DNA of 64,000 nucleotides from Aerococcus mictus (GCF_003286595.3 NZ_CP132985.1:1798001-1862000), one strand, 5' to 3'. Counted from the stretch's first letter, positions 17,074-25,724 are shown. Numbers and translations: made by a program. Notes: generated by a model not told the origin, from the letters alone.

Positions 17074-18558
17074 CTAATCTGCATTGACTTGGTTCTTTTT
17101 GGCCCCAGCTTTGACCCGTTCATGGATGGCGTGAATACTATCCATCTTCAAGTCATAGAGTTCTTGTGACAAGTCAACCGGGTAAGCTTCGGGGTTGAGG
17201 ATCCGTTTGTATTCGTCCCAAAGTGCCGCTAAGCTTTCTTCAGCATAGGCCTTGACCTCTTCTAGAGCTGGCAGGTCATAAACCCGTTTGCCATCTTGGT
17301 AGACAGTTTGTAAGAGCGGACGGGCAGAAAAGTCTTCAACCGTCTTATTAATATAAGTATAGGTAGGATGGAACATGTAGAGGGGTTGACTGGTGTCAAG
17401 CTCTTCATCTTCAACCGTCACATAGTCCCCTTCAGACTTACCATCCAAGTTATTGGTGATCCGCCAAATTTGTTTCTTACCTGGAGTGGTGACTTTTTCA
17501 GGCGAAGAGGACAGCTTCATGGTTGGCACCAAGTCACCCTTTTCGTCTTCAATGGCACATAACTTATAGACCCCACCTAAGGAAGCTTGGTCATAGGCCG
17601 TAATTAACTTAGTCCCGACACCCCAAGAATCCACCTTAGCCCCTTGCATTTTGAGATTAAGGATAGTTTTTTCATCCAGGTCGTTGGAAGCCACGATAAT
17701 AGCATCCGGATAGCCGGCTTCATCCAGCATCTTACGAACGCGTTTGGAGAGGTAGGTAATATCCCCGCTATCGATACGGACACCGACAAAGTTGATTTTA
17801 TCCCCCATTTCCCGGGCTACCCGAATGGCATTGGGAACTCCAGAATTCAAGACGTCATAGGTATCTACTAAGAAGACGCAATTCTTGTGGGACTCCGCAT
17901 AGTGCTTAAAGGCCTCATAGTCAGACCGGTAGGCTTGGACCATAGCATGGGCGTGGGTTCCTGAAACGGGAACGCCAAGAATCTTCCCAGCTCGGACATT
18001 GGAAGTCGAATCAAAACCACCGATATAAGCAGCCCGCGCCCCCCAAATGGAAGCATCGAGTTCATGGGCCCGGCGCGCTCCAAATTCAGCCAAGGCGTCA
18101 TTACCACACACGGTCCGAATCCGAGAAGCCTTGGTAGCAATCAGGGTTTGGAAGTTAATAATATTCAAGAGGGCGGTTTCAATGAGCTGACAGTCAGCCA
18201 AACTGCCTTCGACTTGAAGCAGAGGCTCATTAGCAAAGCAGACCTCTCCTTCCACCATGGAACGGATGGTTCCGTTAAATTGGAAGTTGGCTAAATAGTC
18301 CAAGAATTCTTCCGGATAATTTTGAGTTTCACGCAGGTAGGCAATATCTGTTTCGTTAAACTTTAAGTTATCCAGGTATTGGGTCAAGTGCTCCAAACCA
18401 GCAAAGATGGCATAACCGTTTTCAAAGGGGTTATTACGGAAATACATTTCAAAGACGCAACGTTGGTCAGCATTCCCTGCTTCCCAGTAGGTCTTCATCA
18501 TATTAATTTCATAAAGGTCAGTGTGTAAGGCCAGACTATCATCTGGATAGATTGTCAT
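17074..18558 (-). CDS. pncB: Nicotinate phosphoribosyltransferase
   Basis: Makes nicotinate mononucleotide from nicotinate and PRPP, the entry step of the salvage route that nadE finishes. About 494 residues. Conserved features: ALHTDLYEINMMKTYW at the N-terminus, GTHAHAMVQAYRSD with the phospho-acceptor His region, and VGVRIDSGDI. ATG 18558 is preferred over an in-frame GTG three codons earlier because GGAG lies 8 nt before it. Confidence 0.95.
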   Translation of the reverse strand: MTIYPDDSLALHTDLYEINMMKTYWEAGNADQRCVFEMYFRNNPFENGYAIFAGLEHLTQYLDNLKFNETDIAYLRETQNYPEEFLDYLANFQFNGTIRSMVEGEVCFANEPLLQVEGSLADCQLIETALLNIINFQTLIATKASRIRTVCGNDALAEFGARRAHELDASIWGARAAYIGGFDSTSNVRAGKILGVPVSGTHAHAMVQAYRSDYEAFKHYAESHKNCVFLVDTYDVLNSGVPNAIRVAREMGDKINFVGVRIDSGDITYLSKRVRKMLDEAGYPDAIIVASNDLDEKTILNLKMQGAKVDSWGVGTKLITAYDQASLGGVYKLCAIEDEKGDLVPTMKLSSSPEKVTTPGKKQIWRITNNLDGKSEGDYVTVEDEELDTSQPLYMFHPTYTYINKTVEDFSARPLLQTVYQDGKRVYDLPALEEVKAYAEESLAALWDEYKRILNPEAYPVDLSQELYDLKMDSIHAIHERVKAGAKKNQVNAD

Positions 18559-18616
18559 TTTTTTCACTCCACATTCTCTTAAATTTGCTTCAACATAGCG
18601 TTATTTGAGTGTTTCT

Positions 18617-18622
18617 ATTATA
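18617..18622 (-). promoter_or_regulatory. pncB-nadE promoter (extended -10)
   Basis: TG-G-TATAAT on the minus strand, about 60 nt before pncB. No good -35 is seen, as is usual for extended -10 promoters. Confidence 0.6.
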
Positions 18623-18687
18623 CCATTTTACCAGCCAAAGCCATAGATTTAACCCCAATTGTAACATAAATAAGCAAACAGTAAGCA

Positions 18688-19014
18688 TTAGAGTGCGACA
18701 AGCGCAAAAAGAGGGGAGACCATTGGAAGAAGTGCGTCGTAAATCCTCAATGAGGATTTACAAGGACTTCTGAAATGGAGCTCACCTCGCGCTTGGAGCA
18801 CGTTTGATTAGAGTGCGAGGTGACGGGAAAAAGTGAAACGCTGGAAGAAATATGCGGAAATCCTTGAAAAGGATTGCCAAATATTTCTGAAGCGGAGTTC
18901 ACTTTTGTCACCGAGCAGGTTTGGTTAGAGTGCGAGGCGACGGGAAAAAGTGAAACGCTACGCATACTCTATTTGTACGTCGCTTTGCTTCCTACAGCAG
19001 AGCACGACAGTCAT
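18688..19014 (+). repeat. Family 1 hairpin repeats, three tandem units
   Basis: Units begin at GAGTGCGA 18691, 18811 and 18928 (spacing 120 and 117). Unit 1: CCATT-GGA-AGAAGT / ACTTCT-GA-AATGG. Unit 2: CGCT-GGA-AGAAATAT / ATATTTCT-GA-AGCG with lower stem AAAAGTGAA/TTCACTTTT. Unit 3 starts like unit 2 but switches after CGCT to ACGCATACT, as at 7.2 kb. Same internal-loop geometry with different helix sequences. Confidence 0.8.
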
Positions 19015-19047
19015 AAAAAAAGGCTGAGAATTTCTCCCAGCCTTTTG
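19015..19047 (-). terminator. Terminator downstream of the sugar transferase and its repeat
   Basis: AGGCTG/CAGCCT stem with A-rich and T-rich flanks on both sides (T7 on minus, T4 on plus), so possibly bidirectional between converging repeat clusters. Confidence 0.75.
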
Positions 19048-19067
19048 GAAAAGATTATTTTTCTAAA

Positions 19068-19209
19068 TGTGTGTGACTCTTACACTCTACCTAAACGTGT
19101 TCCAGTCACAGGACGAACGTCCGCTTCAAAAACTGGTAACGCTCAGCTCTGCTGAGCTTATCCCAGTTTTCTCCAGCGATTTCGTCCTCTAGTGTGACTG
19201 TCACACTCT
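19068..19209 (-). repeat. Family 1 hairpin repeat behind the sugar transferase
   Basis: Minus strand: GAGTGTGACAGTCACAC, bulge, GGACGAA/TTCGTCC, CGCT-GGA-GAAAACTGG / CCAGTTTTT-GA-AGCG, apical GCTCAG-CAGA-CTGAGC; ends TGTGACTGGAACACGTT. Compared with the 33.3 kb units the apical loop differs (CAGA versus TAAA). Begins only 6 nt after the transferase stop. Confidence 0.8.
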
Positions 19210-19214
19210 CTTCT

Positions 19215-20612
19215 TTATTCCACTAACTCAATCCCCATTTTTTCGATGTCTTCGCGGTCTTCTGTTGGTAGGTTGTCTTCGTCAATCCCACTGGAGGAGA
19301 CTTTTTCGAAGAGGACTTTGATGGTTTGTAAGAGGATCTTCATATCCAATATCAAGGAATAGGTCTTGATGTAAATAAGGTCAAAGTTCAACTTACTATT
19401 AAAGTCAGAAGCATATTTCCCATAGACTTGGGCGTAACCGGTTAGGCCGGCTTTGACATTATGGCGCAAGTAGTAATGGGAGTTTTGTTTTTGGAATTGG
19501 TCCACAAAGAAAGGCCGTTCTGGACGAGGGCCAACGAGGGACATGTCCCCTTTCAAAATATTGATTAATTGGGGTAATTCATCGATGCGGACAGCCCGGA
19601 TAAACTTCCCGACCGGGGTAATCCGCGAGTCATTCTTACGGGCGATCACTGGACCCGATTGGACCTCGGAATCCACCACCATAGAGCGAAACTTCAGGAT
19701 TTCAAATTCCTTGCCATTCTCAGTAATCCGCACTTGCCGGTAGAAAACCGGACCACGAGAAGTTAACTTGATGGCAATGGCTGTTAAGAGCATGATTGGT
19801 GAAGCAATGATTAACAGGATCAAGGAACAAATAATATCTAACCCTCGCTTAATCAAGGCCTGGTCAGCAGGAATCCGAAAGTCAGAAGTCTCAATAATAG
19901 ACTCATCTTCAAAGCTCATGATATTGGGGTTGACCATGACCAAGTTCTCAAACTTGGAATTGAGGAAGAGTTTCTTCTCCTTCTGCATGAGAAGGCCATA
20001 AATTTTTAATTTCTCTTTTTCTGGGATCGACGAAGCCATATAAACAATATCGATATCGTCTAGGCGTTTACAGATATTATTATAGAAATCCGATAAGACC
20101 ACATGGGTCACAAGGTGGCGAGAGCTCTTACTATTCTTAAAGTTATAAATGGCCGAAAAGACTTCGTCCTCGTAACCAATAATCATAACCCGCTTAGTTG
20201 AGGCATAGCGGCGGTAGATACTAAAGACCAAACTCCTAAAGAAATACAGGAGGGTCACACTGACAAAGAAGTCAATCAAGATCACCAAACGGGGAAAGGC
20301 AAACCAACGACCGATAAAGCTCAAAATCATGGTCATGGCCGCAGTCAAGCCCTGGTCAATCAAGGTAATGAAAAATAAATCCCCTCGGGTCTTGTTATAA
20401 AGGACATAGATCCCGGACAAGAGGTTGATCACTAAGAAAATCAGCATGATCCAAGGGAAGACACTCTGGAAGGCCTCCCCATTTTCTAAGGGAATATAGC
20501 GACTTTGATAGCGGATTAAAAAGGAAATCAGATAGGAAAGGAATAAAATCAGCGCCTCAGTTGCCCAAATGACAATGCGGTACCAATTGGTCCATTCTCC
20601 ATTTTTTTGCAT
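19215..20612 (-). CDS. Undecaprenyl-phosphate sugar-1-phosphate transferase (polyisoprenyl-phosphate hexose-1-P transferase)
   Basis: Starts a cell-surface polysaccharide repeat unit by moving a sugar phosphate to undecaprenyl phosphate. 465 residues: about four N-terminal membrane segments (17-120), a Rossmann-like middle part (KRVMIIGYEDEVFSAIYNF), a further membrane segment near 255-280 and the bacterial sugar transferase domain (KRGLDIICSLILLIIASPIM, KFRSMV, LPQLINILKGDMSLVGPRPE, GLTGYAQVYGKY). No other polysaccharide genes flank it, so it is an isolated initiating enzyme; the sugar is not deducible. Confidence 0.92.
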   Translation of the reverse strand: MQKNGEWTNWYRIVIWATEALILFLSYLISFLIRYQSRYIPLENGEAFQSVFPWIMLIFLVINLLSGIYVLYNKTRGDLFFITLIDQGLTAAMTMILSFIGRWFAFPRLVILIDFFVSVTLLYFFRSLVFSIYRRYASTKRVMIIGYEDEVFSAIYNFKNSKSSRHLVTHVVLSDFYNNICKRLDDIDIVYMASSIPEKEKLKIYGLLMQKEKKLFLNSKFENLVMVNPNIMSFEDESIIETSDFRIPADQALIKRGLDIICSLILLIIASPIMLLTAIAIKLTSRGPVFYRQVRITENGKEFEILKFRSMVVDSEVQSGPVIARKNDSRITPVGKFIRAVRIDELPQLINILKGDMSLVGPRPERPFFVDQFQKQNSHYYLRHNVKAGLTGYAQVYGKYASDFNSKLNFDLIYIKTYSLILDMKILLQTIKVLFEKVSSSGIDEDNLPTEDREDIEKMGIELVE

Positions 20613-20644
20613 GGCTTAAAGCCTCCTCTGTAGATTCTTCCATC

Positions 20645-20670
20645 AAAAAAGAGCGGCTGAACCGCTCTTT
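20645..20670 (-). terminator. Terminator of the Q/S-rich anchored protein gene
   Basis: Minus strand GAGCGG-TTCAG-CCGCTC with T6, about 75 nt after the stop at 20745. Confidence 0.85.
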
Positions 20671-20744
20671 CCTAGTTCATTAGGCCTATTTTAGCACAAA
20701 AGCAGGCAATGAGAATAGCTGCCCTGTTAAGATTCATTTAAATC

Positions 20745-22049
20745 TTACTGGCCATTAGCTGCTCCACCTTCTCCAGCTGCTGGGCCGACGCTTTCCACTA
20801 CGCCACTTTCAGTTGGTGGAGTAGTTGGTTGACCTTCACCAGTTGGTGGAGGCGTTGTTTCACCGCTCGGTTGACTTGGCTGACTCACCTCAGGTTGAGG
20901 GCCTGGTTGGCTGGTGGAAGGTGTGCTGGTGCTGGTTTGACTGTTTTCTGAACTTGCTTGGTTACTTTGGCTCGACTCTTGTGGTTTTTCCGCTTGAGAG
21001 GACTGACTAGCCTGACTGCTTTGTGAAGCTTGTTGACTTTGTGATTGGGATTGAGGAGAGGATTCTTGAGCCTGGGATTGGGATTGAGATTGTGATTGGT
21101 TATTTTCAGGCTTCTCTTCTCTGGGTTGTTGTACCTGTCTGGCTGGACGATTTTGCCGGCTTTGTTGTTCATGTTGGGCATTAGCTTGGTCAGCTGCTTG
21201 GCGCAAGCGTTGGGTTTCTGCTTGGAGATCTTTATTCTCTTGGTCGACCCGGGCCTCTTCTTGTTTAGCTTCGCTTTCAATTTTCTTCTTCTCTTCTGGC
21301 GTTGCCTTGGCTTCATTGGCCGCTTGTAACTTACGGTTACGGATCACATCGATCACTTCATTATGGGCCTTGCCTAAACGTTCCAGTAATTCCGCCTTGA
21401 GATAAGGATTTTCTTCTTTTTCAATCTTTTCCTTCATGTCATCAATGGCTTGGTCTAATTGATCATAGGTCAAGCTAGCATTGTCTTTCAGCTTTTGGAT
21501 TTCTTCCTCAAATTCTTTAAAACGTTGCCCTTGTTGGTCAGCTTGGTCAACGAGGCCGTTTAAGGCTTGGTAGAACTCGTCGCCATCACTTGGCCATTGC
21601 TTTTGTTGGTCTTCCTTAAACTTGTTGAGGTCATCCTCTTTAAGGTCCTTATTGAGCAAGACATATTTCTGTACCGTTGCCCCATTCAAGGCCGGTTTAT
21701 CCTTAATTTTCTCAAAGAGGTGGTTGACCCCTTCTTGGGCCTTAAAGCGTGCTTCCACTTGGTCCAACTGCTTATTCAGGTCCTTGCGCGCACCGGAATA
21801 ACGGTTTAGCCCTTCTACTTGGCTTCTCACTGCTTCAATTTCGGTTTTAGCGATATTTTCTTTTAGGAAAGTTTTATGGTCATCATAGTACAGGGCGCTA
21901 ACTGCCTTTTCAGCGGCTTCCACGCTCCCATCACTTTTTTCCTGCTTGATGTCTTGGTTCTGCATGACCGCGTAAACACCGCCACCCAAGACGACCACAA
22001 CGGAAAGTAAGGCAACAATGACTGCTTTCCAATTCAGCCGTTTCTTCAT
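20745..22049 (-). CDS. Membrane-anchored extracellular coiled-coil protein with Q/S/P-rich tail, unknown function
   Basis: 434 residues from ATG 22049 (MKKRLNWKAVIVALLSVVVV), preceded by GGAG. One N-terminal membrane segment (about 8-27) with no clear cleavage site suggests a signal anchor. Residues ~35-300 are strongly charged and helical, with heptad-like coiled-coil character (QLDQVEARFKAQEGVNHLFE). The last ~130 residues are low complexity (SQSQSQSQAQ runs, then PSTSQPGPQPEVSQPSQP, and a TPPPTGEGQPTTPP stretch). No LPxTG. I do not recognise the family; a wall-penetrating stalk protein is a reasonable inference. Confidence 0.75.
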   Translation of the reverse strand: MKKRLNWKAVIVALLSVVVVLGGGVYAVMQNQDIKQEKSDGSVEAAEKAVSALYYDDHKTFLKENIAKTEIEAVRSQVEGLNRYSGARKDLNKQLDQVEARFKAQEGVNHLFEKIKDKPALNGATVQKYVLLNKDLKEDDLNKFKEDQQKQWPSDGDEFYQALNGLVDQADQQGQRFKEFEEEIQKLKDNASLTYDQLDQAIDDMKEKIEKEENPYLKAELLERLGKAHNEVIDVIRNRKLQAANEAKATPEEKKKIESEAKQEEARVDQENKDLQAETQRLRQAADQANAQHEQQSRQNRPARQVQQPREEKPENNQSQSQSQSQAQESSPQSQSQSQQASQSSQASQSSQAEKPQESSQSNQASSENSQTSTSTPSTSQPGPQPEVSQPSQPSGETTPPPTGEGQPTTPPTESGVVESVGPAAGEGGAANGQ

Positions 22050-22212
22050 ATTTTCTCCGCTCCTCATTACTTATTCATTGATTGAGATCAAAGTCTCAAC
22101 TGTACTTACTAAAATTTTAGCATTCATTAGACACTTAGTCTTCATTCTACTATTTATTTACCGCAAATACAGCCATTTTAAGAAATTTTTATAAAAATGG
22201 CCATAAGAAAAA

Positions 22213-22242
22213 TAAAAAAGCACCCTCCAAGGAGAATGCTTT
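22213..22242 (-). terminator. Terminator of the NCS2 permease gene
   Basis: Minus strand AGCA-TT-CTCC/GGAG-GG-TGCT hairpin with T6. Confidence 0.8.
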
Positions 22243-22259
22243 AACGGCTTGAATAGTTA

Positions 22260-23582
22260 TTAGCCTTCCGGTAAGACCTTATTTAAGGCCATGGCTACAA
22301 TGGAAGCCACTGAAATTGGTGAACCGAAGAAATATTGAAGAACAGGCGGTAGGCTCAAGAGGAAATCGTTAGGCATGTATTGGATCAAGACCACCGTCCC
22401 TACCGATAAGGCAATCAGGAAGGTTTCCTTTTCCTTGATTTCCACGTTTTGCAAACTTTGCAGACCGGCTAGGAATATCGTTCCACAGATGACCAGGAAG
22501 ACGCCACCAATAACGGCACCAGGAATGACTGAAATCAAGGCTGATAATTTTCCAGACAGGCCAAAGAGGATAAAGAGTCCGCCGGCATAGTAGAAAACAG
22601 GGAGACTGGCGACCCGGGTGAGGGAAATAATCCCAGCATTGGATGAAAATCCTGTTACCGGGCTGGTCCCCAAGAAACTGGTCAAGAGACAGCCAAGAGC
22701 TTCCCCCACTACCCCTTTATTAATCCGTTCCTTGCTTAATGCGCTTTCTGAAGCATTAGCTAGGGCAATCCAGGCCCCAGTCGACTCGGACAAGAGCAGT
22801 AAATAGATCACCAGCATGGTCAGAACCGATGGGAGGTCAAATTGGAAGGAAAAATCCTTAAACATAACCATGGGTAAACTAAACCATGGCGCGTCCGCCA
22901 CCGGACTCAGATCTAAGACTCCCATAAACTGGGCCAGGACACAGCCAATCAAAAAAGTAATCAAAATCGAGCCGATCCGGCAGATCTTACCAGCAAAACC
23001 GGTCAGGCGGTTTCCTAAGAGCGTGGCGGTTACCATGCTAATGATGGCTACCAGACCCAGGATTAAGTTTTGCCCGACACTGGCTTGGGGCGCGGTGTAA
23101 ATGTTGTTCACCGCTGCTGGCATCAAAGACAGGCCGATACAGAGTAAGAGGACAGCCCCGACAATTTGTGGGATGAAGTAATTAACAAACTTATCCATCA
23201 AACCGGAAAAACCCAGTAAGAGTAATCCCAAGGCTCCCACTAAGGCTGCCGACATAGCGACGCCCCAACCAGCAATACCGCCGCCATTGGCCAAGGCAAT
23301 CCCACTAATGGCCGCAATAGGAATAAAGGAAGCCCCTTGCGCTACAGGCAGGTGCATGAGCTTGCTTTGGATAATCATGGCCAAGCCACAGGCGATAAAG
23401 GTTGATTGAATCACGGCTGACATTTGACCGGTGCTCAGGCCGACAATCCCAGCGATAATCATGGGACCAATATAGACATTCATGGACAGGCCATGCTGTA
23501 AACCCAGGGTCAGCGCTTCAGAGGCAGGAATCTTGTCATCAATACCGGCTTCTAAGTGCGAGTTACGAGGCGTGCTTGTCAT
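22260..23582 (-). CDS. NCS2-family nucleobase permease (xanthine/uric acid or uracil type)
   Basis: 440 residues with about 12-14 hydrophobic segments. The NCS2 hallmark QH in the first segment (LGLQHGLSMNVYIGPMI) and the signature region with SESTGAWIALANASES and PVTGFSSNAGIISLTR are clear. Imports a purine or pyrimidine base with a cation. The xanthine/urate branch is favoured by the motif context, but the substrate is uncertain. No purine riboswitch fits in the 50-nt gap before it. Confidence 0.85.
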   Translation of the reverse strand: MTSTPRNSHLEAGIDDKIPASEALTLGLQHGLSMNVYIGPMIIAGIVGLSTGQMSAVIQSTFIACGLAMIIQSKLMHLPVAQGASFIPIAAISGIALANGGGIAGWGVAMSAALVGALGLLLLGFSGLMDKFVNYFIPQIVGAVLLLCIGLSLMPAAVNNIYTAPQASVGQNLILGLVAIISMVTATLLGNRLTGFAGKICRIGSILITFLIGCVLAQFMGVLDLSPVADAPWFSLPMVMFKDFSFQFDLPSVLTMLVIYLLLLSESTGAWIALANASESALSKERINKGVVGEALGCLLTSFLGTSPVTGFSSNAGIISLTRVASLPVFYYAGGLFILFGLSGKLSALISVIPGAVIGGVFLVICGTIFLAGLQSLQNVEIKEKETFLIALSVGTVVLIQYMPNDFLLSLPPVLQYFFGSPISVASIVAMALNKVLPEG

Positions 23583-23633
23583 AGGTAGAGTTTCCTTTCT
23601 TAAATACGAACATTATTAAATCATACATTCCTA

Positions 23634-24380
23634 TTATACGGAATTCTTGTCAGTTATCAAGTGATTTCGCGAATTATTTTCCATGATTCTAACAATTCGT
23701 TCGCTTTCTTCTCCAGTTAAGGGCCGGAAGCGGCCAGTTTTCAGGTCAGGGTCCAAGTGGAGCGGGCCTAAAGACAGACGTTTTAAGTGAACGACCTTGA
23801 GTCCATTGGCAAGAAACATCTTCTTGACCTGGTGGCGCATCCCCTGGTCAATGGTCAAGTAAGCCTGGCGAGGACCAATAATTTCTAATTTGGCCGGCCG
23901 GCAAGTCGTCCCATCCGCAAAGGTCACCCCAGCCTGGAATTTTTCCACCAGGTCAGCTCCCAAGTCGCCATTGACAGTTACTTGATAGGTCTTGGGCATG
24001 TGGAAACGGGCATGTTCGAGAAAGTAATGGAGTTGGCCATTATCGGTTAACAAGAGCAAACCTTCCACGTCCCGGTCCAAACGGCCTACAATTGAAGTTC
24101 CCTGGTAGCATTCAGGTAAGTGGTCGTATGGCGTGGGCCAATGGGCGTCTTTTTTGGCGGAGACTTGCCCTGCTGCCTTGTTATAGACCAGGTAGTGGTG
24201 ACCCAAACCGACTCCAATCCGTTTGCTTCGGTAATAAATGACCATCAAGTCGGGATCAAGGGCCTGGTTAATATCGACTAGGGGCTGGCCCTTGTAGAAG
24301 ACCTCTCCGGCATGGATGAGACGTTTGGCCTTGGTGGCTGATAAGTGACATTCTGCTTGAATAAGATCCAGTAAACGCAT
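23634..24380 (-). CDS. rsuA: Small-subunit rRNA pseudouridine synthase, RsuA family
   Basis: Isomerises a uridine of 16S rRNA (U516 in E. coli). 248 residues: N-terminal S4 RNA-binding domain (MRLLDLIQAECHLSATKAKR), then the catalytic motif GRLDRDVEGLLLLTDNG with the nucleophilic Asp, and GMRHQVKKMFLANG. ATG 24380 has AAGGAG at 5 nt; the longer open frame reads through a terminator hairpin and is rejected. The SD lies only 1-2 nt after that terminator's T-run, so expression must pass the hairpin. Confidence 0.92.
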   Translation of the reverse strand: MRLLDLIQAECHLSATKAKRLIHAGEVFYKGQPLVDINQALDPDLMVIYYRSKRIGVGLGHHYLVYNKAAGQVSAKKDAHWPTPYDHLPECYQGTSIVGRLDRDVEGLLLLTDNGQLHYFLEHARFHMPKTYQVTVNGDLGADLVEKFQAGVTFADGTTCRPAKLEIIGPRQAYLTIDQGMRHQVKKMFLANGLKVVHLKRLSLGPLHLDPDLKTGRFRPLTGEESERIVRIMENNSRNHLITDKNSV

Positions 24381-24392
24381 AAAAACTCCTTT

Positions 24393-24438
24393 AAAAAAAC
24401 GTCCCTTCCTACTCGCAAAAAGTAAGAAGCGGGACGTT
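24393..24438 (-). terminator. Strong terminator/attenuator between the ECF gene and rsuA
   Basis: Minus strand AACGTCCC/GGGACGTT plus inner TTCTTACT/AGTAGGAA stem, T7 tail ending at 24393; the rsuA Shine-Dalgarno follows at 24391-24386. There is no room for a promoter between them. Confidence 0.85.
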
Positions 24439-24467
24439 GGCTTAATTTGATACAAAATAAAAAAGAC

Positions 24468-25049
24468 CTATTTTCTCACTCGGTCAAAGACACTGCCGAT
24501 GATAGGCACCAAAACAGCTGCCGCGATGATTTCAAAAATAAAGTTAAGCCCTAAGGCGCCTACAAAGGTTCCTAAAACAGCGGTTTCGGGAATATTCAAG
24601 GCCTTGGCATAGGCTTCCGAACTAAAGAGAGCGGTCATGATAATAACCAGGGAAGTATTGGTAAGGGTCCCCAAAGCCCCCACGATCACCCGGCTAATTT
24701 CGGGACGGAGCCATTTGCCTAAGAACTGGGCTGCCCAGCCTGACAGAAAACCGACACAGACCCGGGGAAGCACCGACACCAAGGGATTTAAAAAGATCGG
24801 TGACAGGATGGTGGGTTGGATCATGTTATGGAAGAGGGACAAAACGCCCCAAACTAAGCCTAACATGGCGCCTGAAGCCGGTCCCAAAACCATGCCCCCA
24901 GCAATGACGGTGATATGGATGATGGTTACATTGGCTGGCCCCAGGGGAATGTAGCCGATCCAAGGGACAAAGGTCTGCATAATTAAAATCGCAATAAATA
25001 AACTACTGATGGTTTTATTTTGTAGGGCGGTATTTTTTCTTCTAGCCAT
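24468..25049 (-). CDS. ECF transporter S component (vitamin uptake)
   Basis: 193 residues, about six hydrophobic segments. The stretch PLGPANVTIIHITVIAGGM and the following GPASGAMLGLVWG are typical of the substrate-binding S components of the pantothenate/folate-type ECF group. Needs the shared EcfA/A'/T energising module, which is not in the window. Overlaps the upstream NUDIX gene by 8 nt. A pantothenate (PanT-like) substrate is possible but not proven. Confidence 0.8.
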   Translation of the reverse strand: MARRKNTALQNKTISSLFIAILIMQTFVPWIGYIPLGPANVTIIHITVIAGGMVLGPASGAMLGLVWGVLSLFHNMIQPTILSPIFLNPLVSVLPRVCVGFLSGWAAQFLGKWLRPEISRVIVGALGTLTNTSLVIIMTALFSSEAYAKALNIPETAVLGTFVGALGLNFIFEIIAAAVLVPIIGSVFDRVRK

Positions 25050-25674
25050 CGCTAGCTCCTTTCCGTAAGTGAGCGGTCAACTGAACGAAGCGCTGGGTCA
25101 GTTGGGCCGTTAACCCCCAAAGATTTTCTTGATCGATATTATAAAAAGGAATTTCCTCCACATAGTTCTTGAAGCGGTAGTTTTTCCCTCCTGGAATACG
25201 ATCATAAGGGAAGTGATGGCCACGGTCAAGTTTAGATTCCATCCGGTAAATTTCAGGCTGGTCCAAGTCCAGGTCAGCTAAGGGCACGGTAAAGACATGC
25301 TTGACCTCATCTTGGTTAATGGCTAAGTCATCTAAGTGGTCGATAGCTAAATAAGCCACATAGGCCGCAATCACCCGCTTGGTCTGAACAATATAGTCCA
25401 TCTCGCCCAGGACTTGGATCTTATCCCGTCCCAGTCCCAGCTCCTCCTGAGTTTCCCGGACCGCCGCTTGAGCAAAGCTTTCGCCTGTTTCTACCCGACC
25501 ACCGGGAAAAGCAGCATCGCCGGCTTGGGAGATGCCTGGTGCGCGGTGTTCATAGAGCAAGGCTGGCTCTTGGCCTTTAAGGGATACGATAGGAATTAAG
25601 ACCGCATAAAAGCGCTCCACCCCTAAAGGTTGGCCCTCATAGTCCCTGAAAAAGGCTTGGTAGTCTTTTAACAT
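25042..25674 (-). CDS. NUDIX hydrolase, CoA-pyrophosphatase-like
   Basis: 210 residues. Nudix box at about residues 57-79: PGGRVETGESFAQAAVRETQ followed by EELG. The family of this length with ALLYEHRAPGISQAGDAAFP resembles NUDT7/YeaB-type CoA diphosphatases. Translationally coupled to the ECF S component; if that carries pantothenate, the pair would import the CoA precursor and turn over CoA, which is inference. Confidence 0.82.
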   Translation of the reverse strand: MLKDYQAFFRDYEGQPLGVERFYAVLIPIVSLKGQEPALLYEHRAPGISQAGDAAFPGGRVETGESFAQAAVRETQEELGLGRDKIQVLGEMDYIVQTKRVIAAYVAYLAIDHLDDLAINQDEVKHVFTVPLADLDLDQPEIYRMESKLDRGHHFPYDRIPGGKNYRFKNYVEEIPFYNIDQENLWGLTAQLTQRFVQLTAHLRKGASDG

Positions 25675-25724
25675 GGCTCTTCCTCCTAGCGCCTATTTTA
25701 CCCCTCACTGAATCGATTCGCTAG

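Noticed and set aside
18688..19014. GGA/GA loop as a canonical kink-turn
   Set aside because: The bulged strand does not carry GA after a three-nucleotide loop in the right register, so the standard k-turn consensus is not met; I keep only the description of the loop.
23583..23633. Purine riboswitch ahead of the NCS2 permease
   Set aside because: The gap is only ~50 nt and contains no aptamer-like three-way junction.
24381..24455. Longer N-terminus for the RsuA-like protein
   Set aside because: It would be translated from within the terminator hairpin; the AAGGAG-supported ATG at 24380 begins exactly at the S4 domain.
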